This document shows positions 33,103-40,698 of a stretch of DNA of 46,001 nucleotides, piece after piece (position 1 is the stretch's first letter; every line of letters starts with the position of its first letter). The notes beneath the pieces were generated by a model that saw only the letters and a program-made list of their open reading frames with translations, did not search any database and had not been told where the DNA came from. The translations under genes and the position numbers were made by a program. This DNA comes from Candidatus Sulfobium mesophilum (GTDB taxonomy: Bacteria > Nitrospirota > Thermodesulfovibrionia > Thermodesulfovibrionales > UBA6898): contig OUUY01000035.1 of assembly GCA_900302705.1 (NCBI GenBank), positions 1 to 46,001 on the forward strand. The letters run 5' to 3'.

Positions 33103-34167
33103 TTGGAGGAATCATCCTCATGCCTTATGAATTATGCCTCATACCTCAAACAAGATTTTGAGGAACTAGTGGATAGATCCTCAAAAATTTACGTCGCCGG
33201 CCACCGCGGCCTTGTAGGATCGGCTCTTCTTAGGGGATTACAGTCTGAAGGATATTGCAATCTTGTTATCAGGACGAGCAAGGAGCTCGACCTTATCAGG
33301 CAGGCAGATGTTGAGGCCTTTTTCGAACAGGAAAAACCCGAATATGTCTTTCTGGCCGCAGCCAAGGTTGGGGGCATTTTGGCAAATGACACCTATCGCG
33401 CAGATTTCATTTACAAAAATGTCATGATAGAGGCGAACGTAATCCACTCCTCATATCAGTACGGCGTGAGAAAGCTCCTTTTCCTTGGAAGTTCATGCAT
33501 CTACCCGAAGTTCTCCCCCCAGCCTATGAAGGAGGAATATCTGCTGACAGGGGAGCTTGAACCTACAAATGAGTTTTATGCGGTGGCGAAGATCGCCGGG
33601 GTGAAGATGTGCCAGGCATATAATTCGCAGTACAAAACTGATTTCATTTCGGTGATGCCTTCGAACCTTTACGGTCCGTTCGACAACTTCGATCTTCAGA
33701 CGTCTCATGTGCTTCCTGCCCTGATACGAAAATTTCACGAGGCAAAGGTGAAGATGCAGGAGGATAAAGGCAAAACGAATAAGGCAAAAGCCTCAGACCT
33801 CAGACCTCCGGCGGTCGTCATTTGGGGCACGGGAACCCCGAGGAGGGAATTCCTCTATATCGACGACTTGGCGAACGCCTGCATCTTCCTTATGAAAAAT
33901 TATGACGGGTCTGGGATTGTCAACATCGGCGTCGGAGGAGATATTTCGATAAGCGACCTGGCCATGCTCGTCAGAGAGATCATCGGGTATGAAGGCGATG
34001 TTGTTTACGACAGTTCCAAGCCGGACGGCGCGCCCCGAAAGCTCCTTGATGTTTCTAAGCTGCATGCTTTGGGATGGAAGGCTAAGACCAGCCTAAGGGA
34101 GGGAATAAAAAAGACATACGGATGGTACGAAGAAAATATTCTCAATTATAAGGAGGGACTTAGATGA
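33103..34167 (+). CDS. fcl: GDP-L-fucose synthase
   Basis: The 354-residue SDR enzyme has VAGHRGLVGSALLRGL, LAAAKVGGILANDTYRADF, the catalytic GSSCIYPKFSPQPMKE region, FYAVAKIAGVKMCQAY (Tyr-x3-Lys) and PSNLYGP(F/N)DNFD. It epimerises and reduces GDP-4-keto-6-deoxymannose to GDP-L-fucose. TTG at 33103 has GAGGAAG well placed; ATG at 33127 is the alternative. Between HEAK and VVIWGTGTP there is an insert of roughly 20 Lys/Ala/Asp-rich residues not present in ordinary family members, encoded by repeated DNA (33792-33808). The stop overlaps manC by four bases. Confidence 0.92.
   Translation: MEESSSCLMNYASYLKQDFEELVDRSSKIYVAGHRGLVGSALLRGLQSEGYCNLVIRTSKELDLIRQADVEAFFEQEKPEYVFLAAAKVGGILANDTYRADFIYKNVMIEANVIHSSYQYGVRKLLFLGSSCIYPKFSPQPMKEEYLLTGELEPTNEFYAVAKIAGVKMCQAYNSQYKTDFISVMPSNLYGPFDNFDLQTSHVLPALIRKFHEAKVKMQEDKGKTNKAKASDLRPPAVVIWGTGTPRREFLYIDDLANACIFLMKNYDGSGIVNIGVGGDISISDLAMLVREIIGYEGDVVYDSSKPDGAPRKLLDVSKLHALGWKAKTSLREGIKKTYGWYEENILNYKEGLR
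33792..33808 (+). repeat. Tandem CTCAGAC heptamers inside fcl
   Basis: Two full copies of CTCAGAC and a partial third follow two copies of AAGGCAAAA (from about 33773). The whole stretch from about 33745 to 33815 encodes a low-complexity insert within an otherwise conserved enzyme. The reading frame is kept. Confidence 0.75.
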
Positions 34168-35621
34168 AGGCTGTTATCCTTGCAGGCGGAAGCGGGACGC
34201 GTCTCTGGCCACTATCAAGAAAGAACTATCCAAAGCAGTTCCTTAAGATCAACAACTGCGAAGTCGGCGAGGGCTGCGCCTTTGACAAGGGGTCTCTTAT
34301 TCAGCAGACAGTTTCAAGGCTCCTTATGACAGTTGAACCCGAAGACGTCCTGATCATGACAAATGATGAATATAAGTTTCACGTGAAGTCCGACCTTGAC
34401 GCCCTACCTGAAGAAGTCTCGGGCAACATCGTCCTGGAACCCTTCAAGAGAAACACAGCCCCTGCCATCGCCCTTGCCTTAAGGTACTGCGTTGATAAGC
34501 TGGCATGCAGCGAAGACGAGGTGGTCTTCGTCTGCCCGGCGGACCATATCATCGAACCCGAATCGAAATTCAGCCAGTACTTAAAAGCAGCCGAAGATGC
34601 TGCAGAGAAGGGGGTTATAGTCACATTCGGGATCAAACCGCTCTACCCTGAAACAGGATACGGATATATAAAGACAAAAAGCAAGACTGGCGATTCACAA
34701 TTCACGATTCACGGTTCACGTGCTTCTGTACCCTGCCTTGAAGTTGAGAGGTTCGTCGAAAAACCCGACGCAAAAACTGCTGAAAAATATCTTAAAGACG
34801 GCGGATATTACTGGAATTCAGGGATGTTCGCCTTTACAATCGGGACACTCGTTAAAGAATTGAAAAGGCACGCACCGGAAATCGCGGCCCTCTATGATGC
34901 CGGCTATGACCATATGTTTTCATCCTTCGGTCAGATGCCCGATATATCGATCGACTACGCGGTAATGGAGCGGGCGGGGACTGTGGTCACTCTGCCCATG
35001 GACATCCAATGGAACGACGTGGGCTCCTGGGACTCAATGTTCGAGGTCTTCCCCAAGGATGCGGCGGGGAATATAAAGATCGGGGATGTGATCTCCCACG
35101 ATACGACAAATACGCTGGTAATAAGCGACAAGCGCCTTATTGCCACGGTCGGGCTGGATAACCTGCTCGTCGTCGAGACTGATGACGCCATACTCATAGC
35201 AAGGCGGGGGGATGCCCAGAAGGTTAAGAATGTAGTCGAAACGCTGACTGCTGCCGGGCGAAAAGAGGCATCGGAGCATACCACCACCTACAGGCCATGG
35301 GGCAGCTACACAATATTGGAGGACGGTCCGCGGTACAAGATAAAGAGGATTGTGGTCAATAAAAACGAACAGCTCAGCCTCCAGATGCACCACCACAGAA
35401 GCGAACACTGGGTAGTCATCAAGGGAACCGCCCGCGTGACTATCGGGGAGGATCTGAAATTCGTGCACGAAAATGAGAGCGTCTATATACCTAAATCAAC
35501 CCTCCACCGCCTCGAAAATCCGGGCAAGCTCCCGCTTGAGATCATAGAGGTCCAAAACGGAGAATACGTTGAAGAAGACGACATCGTGCGGGTTGATGAT
35601 GTGTACGGCAGAGGGAAATAG
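34164..35621 (+). CDS. manC: Bifunctional mannose-1-phosphate guanylyltransferase / mannose-6-phosphate isomerase
   Basis: The 485-residue protein has the pyrophosphorylase signature GGSGTRLWPLSRKNYPKQF at the N-terminus, VFVCPADHII, GYGYI and FVEKPD, then the cupin isomerase domain (about 375-485) with LQMHHHRSEHWVVIKGTARV and ESVYIPKSTLHRLENPG. It makes GDP-mannose for Gmd. An insert after GYGYIKTKSKTG is encoded by a four-copy heptamer repeat (34693-34720). The start overlaps fcl by four bases, so the GDP-sugar genes form one operon. This is the standard length for the family apart from the small insert. Confidence 0.95.
   Translation: MKAVILAGGSGTRLWPLSRKNYPKQFLKINNCEVGEGCAFDKGSLIQQTVSRLLMTVEPEDVLIMTNDEYKFHVKSDLDALPEEVSGNIVLEPFKRNTAPAIALALRYCVDKLACSEDEVVFVCPADHIIEPESKFSQYLKAAEDAAEKGVIVTFGIKPLYPETGYGYIKTKSKTGDSQFTIHGSRASVPCLEVERFVEKPDAKTAEKYLKDGGYYWNSGMFAFTIGTLVKELKRHAPEIAALYDAGYDHMFSSFGQMPDISIDYAVMERAGTVVTLPMDIQWNDVGSWDSMFEVFPKDAAGNIKIGDVISHDTTNTLVISDKRLIATVGLDNLLVVETDDAILIARRGDAQKVKNVVETLTAAGRKEASEHTTTYRPWGSYTILEDGPRYKIKRIVVNKNEQLSLQMHHHRSEHWVVIKGTARVTIGEDLKFVHENESVYIPKSTLHRLENPGKLPLEIIEVQNGEYVEEDDIVRVDDVYGRGK
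34693..34720 (+). repeat. Four-copy heptamer tandem repeat inside manC
   Basis: The sequence is ATTCACA, ATTCACG, ATTCACG, GTTCACG: four seven-base units in a row. Twenty-eight bases are not a multiple of three, so a flanking change must restore the frame. The encoded segment (SQFTIHGSRASVP) interrupts the loop between GYGYIK and the FVEKPD motif. Confidence 0.85.
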
Positions 35622-35711
35622 ATAACGCAGGGTAACCGCCGTCCCGTCTGACTCTTCATTTCCTTCCCTTTTCAGCAGACTTTGGGTTCTGGTGCTTTCT
35701 CTGGGGTTTCT

Positions 35712-35734
35712 GTCATAATTACATCTCTTATGAC
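35712..35734. repeat. Inverted repeat between convergent genes
   Basis: GTCATAA and TTATGAC form a perfect 7-bp stem with a nine-base loop in the 142-base gap between manC and the convergent rhodanese-ferritin gene. There is no T-run on either side, so a terminator role is only possible. Confidence 0.4.
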
Positions 35735-35763
35735 ATCCCTGCGAGCAGCATCTGTCTCAGTCT

Positions 35764-36600
35764 TTAAGTTATCCTTTCGCCAAGAAGTTTCCCAAGTCTT
35801 GACAAGTGATGCTTTTCTTCATCGATAAGAATAGTGAAGACCTTCTTTGCATCCGTTTTCTCTATCTCTCTGAATATTTTTATATATAAGTCAAGGGCGT
35901 TCGTTTCCACCTGCATCGAGACTTCAAGGATTTCAATAAGAGTATTACCTTTTTGCCCTAAGAAGCTGACGGCATCTTCAATCTTGATGCCGCTCTCCAT
36001 AACTCCCTTTAAAGGCTCCCTGTCCAAAATATCCTCACCATGTTCTTCTCCTGTTACCAATTTGTAGGCCTCAAGGATATTTGTCTTATGTTTTGCTTCG
36101 GCCTCCGCAATTGCAGTCAGGAGTTTTTTTGCTTCTGCATCTGACGTTAACTCAGCTACGCTTGTATAAAATATACGACTGCCTTCCTCAAGAGCCAGGG
36201 CAAGTGAAATTAATTCCCCCGTTGTTCCTCTCCCTTTAATCAGGAAAAGACCTTCATCATAATTCCCCGTGGCTACCTGCCCATTCCACGCCATGATTCC
36301 CCCGTCCATACTATAAACTTTGGAGAATCCTTCGCTTAATAAAAAGGCCGCAGCCGCCCTGCTCCGGCTGCCGCTTCTGCAGTAAGCAAGAACAGGTTTT
36401 GAAGGATCCAACTCTCCGGCTTTGTCTATGAGATCAGACAGCGGCATAAATGCAGCACCCGGAAGATGCCCGGACCTATATTCTTCGGGTTGCCGCACGT
36501 CGAGAATAAGAATTTCCGATTCCTTCTTGCCGGCGACTAATTCTCTAGCATCGTCAATGCTCAGGTTTTCAATTTTTTTACCCGCGTCTGTAATTTCCAT
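35764..36600 (-). CDS. Rhodanese-ferritin-like fusion protein
   Basis: The 278-residue protein joins a rhodanese domain (about 12-115) to a ferritin-like four-helix domain (about 130-278). The rhodanese loop is YCRSGSRSR, with the persulfide-forming Cys74. The ferritin-like part shows repeated E-x-x-H/E positions: LALEEGSRIFY, EAEAKHKTNILEAY, MQVETNALDLYIKI and DEEKHHLSRL. These would bind a di-iron centre. The combination suggests sulfane-sulfur transfer coupled to oxygen or peroxide detoxification, as in rubrerythrin relatives of anaerobes. It has no signal peptide. The coding strand is opposite to the GDP-sugar operon. Confidence 0.85.
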   Translation of the reverse strand: MEITDAGKKIENLSIDDARELVAGKKESEILILDVRQPEEYRSGHLPGAAFMPLSDLIDKAGELDPSKPVLAYCRSGSRSRAAAAFLLSEGFSKVYSMDGGIMAWNGQVATGNYDEGLFLIKGRGTTGELISLALALEEGSRIFYTSVAELTSDAEAKKLLTAIAEAEAKHKTNILEAYKLVTGEEHGEDILDREPLKGVMESGIKIEDAVSFLGQKGNTLIEILEVSMQVETNALDLYIKIFREIEKTDAKKVFTILIDEEKHHLSRLGKLLGERIT

Positions 36601-36693
36601 GAATCCTCTTGTAAGGGATCAGCATTTTATTCAATTATATCTCAAATCAAAATTTGGGATTGACAAACGTTCTCCTAATTCCCGGTTTCAGGA

Positions 36694-37116
36694 TTAAGGC
36701 ACAGTGATTCCCGAAATGATTGAAACTTGCCAGGTATTTTTATTTGCCATATCCTGCCTCAACCTGACGTTTGCATTTGAAAAAGTGACTTGGTTGCCCC
36801 TCCTGATATCGACACTTTTATCTTCCTGCGCCTCAATGGTAATCGAAACAATATCGACAACATAACCAGGGGTCCCCATATACTTCTTTTCCGACAAGGG
36901 CATGCCCTCTATCTTCCCAATCTTCAAATCAACAACTTTATAATGGCTGCTTTCAAAATAATCAGTGATCGCTTTTGCAACTGTGGTTTCAGATGGGGCA
37001 ACGGAACAGCCCCCCAAAGCCGCAATAAAAGAAACAAAAACCATGAAGGCGGACAGCTTAGCAGCAATTAAACACAATGGCGGATGATACCTTATTACCA
37101 CTGAATTCAAATTCAT
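36694..37116 (-). CDS. Predicted lipoprotein of unknown function
   Basis: The 140-residue protein has an N-terminal hydrophobic segment ending AALGGC (Cys near residue 37), a good lipobox. The mature part of about 100 residues begins SVAPSETTVAKAITDYFESSHYKVVDLKIGK, resembling small lipoproteins with a mixed alpha/beta domain. An internal ATG at 37044 would give a shorter, more usual lipoprotein signal. It has no recognisable partner; the rhodanese-ferritin gene follows 93 bases downstream. Confidence 0.65.
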   Translation of the reverse strand: MNLNSVVIRYHPPLCLIAAKLSAFMVFVSFIAALGGCSVAPSETTVAKAITDYFESSHYKVVDLKIGKIEGMPLSEKKYMGTPGYVVDIVSITIEAQEDKSVDIRRGNQVTFSNANVRLRQDMANKNTWQVSIISGITVP

Positions 37117-37672
37117 TGATGATCTCCACCGGTTTATATAATGAGCATAACTGAGCGTGGATCTTTCCCGAAAACAAGCAACGCCGGCTTAGTACAGCTC
37201 AAGGTTTTGGAGAAATCCCGGCAGCGCACGATTGTATCCTCACAACTATGCTCCGGCCTCACTACTGAGAGAGCGCAAAAAAAAGAAGTGTTATACCTTG
37301 GATACTGGGTATGCTTAGATTTTTCTTTAGTGGCTGCTTTGGCAGATGCTTTAGGCTTCCTCCTCGCTGCTGGAGGCTTGCTCACCACATCTCACTCCGG
37401 CACCCTAACCCAACGACTTAGTTCTAAGCCTTAACCCATTCCAAGGCATTCACTTCTTCTGCTTAAAAGTGGTGTTTGCTTCCCCTCATTCTCAGCGGTT
37501 TGAACATCTTGAGACATACTGCCTTGAGACTTTTACGTCTTTGCCTTACGTCCTTCGTCCTAACCCTTTCTGCTGAGAACGAGAAGAGCAAAGCCACCAC
37601 TTGGTGTGCCTGCCCTTGATTCATTTATATTCCTTTTCTTGGCAGATGTCAAGAATTATTATTCGCGCAGCT
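37117..37672. other. 556-base region without a supported gene
   Basis: A minus-strand frame at 37134-37388 begins with a Lys/Ala/Pro-rich stretch reminiscent of histone-tail sequences but then loses protein character and has only a GTG start, so I treat it as non-coding or a relic. The right half carries the long imperfect inverted repeat described separately. Confidence 0.5.
37465..37603. repeat. Long imperfect inverted repeat
   Basis: Arm 37465-37498 (AAGTGGTG near its start, TTCTCAGC near its end) matches the reverse complement of 37571-37603 with a few mismatches and a small indel. The loop is about 70 bases and contains two TTGAGAC copies. It could be a miniature element or the stem of a structured RNA. 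Confidence 0.55.
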
Positions 37673-40351
37673 TTAAGGCTTAAGAACGACCCTAACCATA
37701 TCTTCGTCGTCGTACGCTTGTTTGAAATCGTATTTCCGGGCAAGGGCCAACATACGGGTATTGCTCTTAAGGATCTCCATCCAGAGCGTCATAAGTCCCG
37801 TCTCCTTTGCGATATCTATACAGTAATCCATCAGCATTTTCCCTAACCCTCTTCCCTGCCACTCGTCGGCCACAAGGATGGACAGTTCGGCATTTTCCAG
37901 GTCCGGCATTTTGCTGATCCTCACATCACCGATAATGCAGCAGTTGTCATCGGTCAAGGCCACAAAGGCGAGTTCGCGGTCATAGTCCACCTGGCAGTAT
38001 CTGACAAGCGTCTCATGTGGTATGTAGGTAAGTCGGTGGCCGAACCGGGAGATAATGGTCTCGGCCGAGAGAGTCTTGAAAAATTCATAGATGAGCGGCT
38101 CGTCCTCACCCCGGATCGGCCGCACGCGACAAATAGTCCCGTCGCTGATCTTTTTTTCCACGACATATTTAAAGGGATACGGACAGATCGACAGATGCGG
38201 AGGGCAAAGGTCGCCGGTTATTCGGCCATTATGGGCATGCGCCTCCTCTTCAAGGAGGATCCCGCCGTCTAAACCGATGAGATATTTATCGGACAGGAGA
38301 AGGGGGTTGATCTCAACCTCACGGATTTGATGAAAATCGACGATCAGCTGAGAAAATCTGACCAGTATCTCTTCCAGAAGCCTCAGAATCCCCTGATAGG
38401 AAGCTAGACTCCGCAGATACCGGTATATTTTAGTCTCCGCCATCATCCGCCTGGCCAGGGTCTGATTAAGCGGGGGCAGACCGATCGAATAATCCTTTAC
38501 AGCGTCCAGGAGTTCACCTCCGGTCCCAAAGACGATGACAGCTCCGAAACTGGGGTCTTTTTTTGAGCCGATCATCAGTTCGTACCCCTTCTTTATTACC
38601 AGGGGCTGAATGACTACGCCGGCCTCAGGATCACCAGCCTGTGAGGCTATAGTCTTCAGTGACCGGTAGGCATCCCTGACCGCCTTCTCATCCCTGAGGT
38701 TCAGGACCACACCCCCTTTTTCGAATTTGTGAAAGATTTTTTCGGAATCGATCTTAAGCACCACAGGATATCCTGTCTTTTCCGACAGTTCCACAGTGTC
38801 ATCCTCAGAGACAGCCCTAACAGTCTCTACTATGGGAATGCCGTATATCTCGAAGACCTTCTTAGCCTCGTCCAGGCGGAGGATGGCTCTGCCTCCACCT
38901 GCTGCATTGCGGATGATCTCCCCGACCTTTTCATTATAGGGTATAAAGTCCTTGACGATCATCTCGGGAGTTTCGTGCAAAAGTCTGAGATTGAAATCAT
39001 AACGATACATATACAGGAAGCTTTTCACCGCTTGCTCGGGAGTTACAAAAGAGGGGACCTCGTTTCTGCTGAGAAACTCTCGGGCCCGGAGCACCTGCTC
39101 GTCTCCCAACCATGTCGTAAACAGAGGTATCTCGGGATACGACTTCGCAGCCTTTACCACCGCGGCAGCTATTTCCAGCGGATCAAAACTGGGGAAAGGG
39201 ACATAGACCACCAGAATGCCGTCAGCCGATTTATCCTTCAGGCAGCTCTGAACCGCTAATTCGAAGTCCTCAGGCGAGGCATCCGGCAAAAGGCAGATGG
39301 GGTTATTGACACGCCTTCTGAGGGTTATGTGCGTCTCGATTTCATCCAGTACTTCCTGTCCCAGCGCTGCTAGATCCCCTTCCATCAGGATAAGAGTGTC
39401 GACAGCCATCGAGGTAGGTGCCAGCGAATTGGTGATTATCGCAAGACGCTTTCCCCGCGGACGGCGCTGTTTTGAGAGCGTCTCCGTCATGTAGAAGAGA
39501 TCGAGCATCTCGTACACCCGCACGGCGCCGGCCCTCTTGAAGGCAGCTTCGTAGACCTTGTCTTGCCCGGCAAGCATCCCGGAATAGGTTAGGAACATCC
39601 GGGCTGAAACTTCCGCCCGTCCGGACCTCACTACCACGATCGGCTTGCTGCTTGAGAGGCTTCTCACCGCAGCCATAAACTTCCTTCCTTTATCGATAAC
39701 CTCGACATACAGGATTATCGCCTTTGTTTCAGGGTCAATCCCCAGGTAGTCGATAAGATCGGCAAGGTCAATATCCAGCTTCCCTCCTATCGAGATAAAA
39801 TGGCTGAATCCCATCTGCTTGCTTACCGCCCTCTCCAGAAAGGCAGAAGAGAAGATTCCGGTCTGACAGATAAAGGCAATATTCCCCTTCCGCGGAATGT
39901 GTGGGAAAAGACTCGCATTAAGGTTTATGCTCGGTCGCACAAAGCCGAATGAGTTGGGGCCCATGACCCTGAAACCGTAGATGCTCGAGATTCTCCTGAT
40001 TTGGGCCTCAAGCTCTTGGGCATTGACGCCCGGGTACTCAAAGTGCGGGGCCAGGATGATGACACCTTTTACGTCTTTCTGCCCGCATTCATCCAAAGCC
40101 GTGTAAAGATCAGCGGCGGGAGAAGCGACGATGGCCAGGTCGATCTGATGTGGTATGGCAGTGATCCTCTCATATGCCTCGACACCCTGTACACCCTCAC
40201 TATTCTTACTCACGGGAAAGACAACCCCTTTAAACCCCTTTCCCACTAAATTTCTAAAGGCATAGTATCCCAGAGACCGCTTGTCGTCGCTCGCACCTAT
40301 GACAGCAATCCTTTTAGGGTTAAAAAAGACATCGAGATTCTTGATCGACAT
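37673..40351 (-). CDS. Pat-like protein acetyltransferase (acyl-CoA synthetase-like domains plus GNAT)
   Basis: The 892-residue protein has an NDP-forming acyl-CoA synthetase architecture: a CoA-binding domain (RIAVIGASDDKRSLGY at 14-29), ligase-CoA domains to about 460, and an ATP-grasp domain (about 490-700). A C-terminal GNAT domain (about 735-892) follows, with ADEWQGRGLGKMLMDYC as acetyl-CoA site. In true synthetases the second domain carries a phospho-histidine in S-H-T-G-x-LAG. Here it reads T-Y-S-G-M-LAG, with Tyr256 in the His position. It is therefore probably a lysine acetyltransferase of the Pat/YfiQ type, in which the large part is regulatory, rather than an acetate-CoA ligase. 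AAGGAGG precedes the ATG. Confidence 0.88.
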   Translation of the reverse strand: MSIKNLDVFFNPKRIAVIGASDDKRSLGYYAFRNLVGKGFKGVVFPVSKNSEGVQGVEAYERITAIPHQIDLAIVASPAADLYTALDECGQKDVKGVIILAPHFEYPGVNAQELEAQIRRISSIYGFRVMGPNSFGFVRPSINLNASLFPHIPRKGNIAFICQTGIFSSAFLERAVSKQMGFSHFISIGGKLDIDLADLIDYLGIDPETKAIILYVEVIDKGRKFMAAVRSLSSSKPIVVVRSGRAEVSARMFLTYSGMLAGQDKVYEAAFKRAGAVRVYEMLDLFYMTETLSKQRRPRGKRLAIITNSLAPTSMAVDTLILMEGDLAALGQEVLDEIETHITLRRRVNNPICLLPDASPEDFELAVQSCLKDKSADGILVVYVPFPSFDPLEIAAAVVKAAKSYPEIPLFTTWLGDEQVLRAREFLSRNEVPSFVTPEQAVKSFLYMYRYDFNLRLLHETPEMIVKDFIPYNEKVGEIIRNAAGGGRAILRLDEAKKVFEIYGIPIVETVRAVSEDDTVELSEKTGYPVVLKIDSEKIFHKFEKGGVVLNLRDEKAVRDAYRSLKTIASQAGDPEAGVVIQPLVIKKGYELMIGSKKDPSFGAVIVFGTGGELLDAVKDYSIGLPPLNQTLARRMMAETKIYRYLRSLASYQGILRLLEEILVRFSQLIVDFHQIREVEINPLLLSDKYLIGLDGGILLEEEAHAHNGRITGDLCPPHLSICPYPFKYVVEKKISDGTICRVRPIRGEDEPLIYEFFKTLSAETIISRFGHRLTYIPHETLVRYCQVDYDRELAFVALTDDNCCIIGDVRISKMPDLENAELSILVADEWQGRGLGKMLMDYCIDIAKETGLMTLWMEILKSNTRMLALARKYDFKQAYDDEDMVRVVLKP

Positions 40352-40698
40352 ACAGTTACCTCCTTGCAGCGGGAAATAACTTCAGTGTGAAGCATGCTTT
40401 AAAGATACTGCGTCATAGAAGATGAAAGGAGATGACTCTTGCCTCAACAGAGTGAAGATCTCTTCCTCTCATAATTATTCGTTTATCACTTTTAGGACGA
40501 ACTGTCAAGGTGGGAGTTGCCTCATCGGAAATACAAGTGAACATAAATCGTTGCCCATTTAAAAGCAATCTCTAATGAAGAAGGCCTGTTAGTTTGGATA
40601 AAGATCGTAAGTATTCTGAAAGATGGCGAGGCGGGCATGTCGGTTACCAACCTTTGCCGGAAGATGAAGATCATTGCGAGGTAGTGACAAGCCGAAAA
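40352..40698. other. Intergenic region with a transposase relic
   Basis: The left part up to about 40570 shows no frame or clear signal beyond the ribosome-binding site and presumed promoter of the acetyltransferase gene. The right part holds the transposase remnant at 40575-40684. Confidence 0.6.
40575..40684 (+). pseudogene. IS3-family OrfA transposase remnant
   Basis: From 40598 the plus strand encodes IKIVSILKDGEAGMSVTNLCRKMKI before a stop at 40682. This matches the N-terminal helix-turn-helix of IS3-family OrfA (typically QIVKIL-EAG-SV--LCRK-GI). An ATG-AAG-AAG at 40575 looks like the original start but is followed by a stop and a frameshift. The rest of the element, OrfB and terminal repeats are missing. 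It is a decayed fragment. Confidence 0.7.

Noticed and set aside
34693-34720. Could the regularly repeated units be a CRISPR fragment?
   Set aside because: Units are seven bases, directly adjacent without spacers, and lie inside the manC coding frame.
37134-37388. Minus-strand frame with a Lys/Ala/Pro-rich start resembling a histone-like tail.
   Set aside because: Only a GTG start, no ribosome-binding site, and the second half has no protein-like character. It may be a relic but cannot be supported as a gene.
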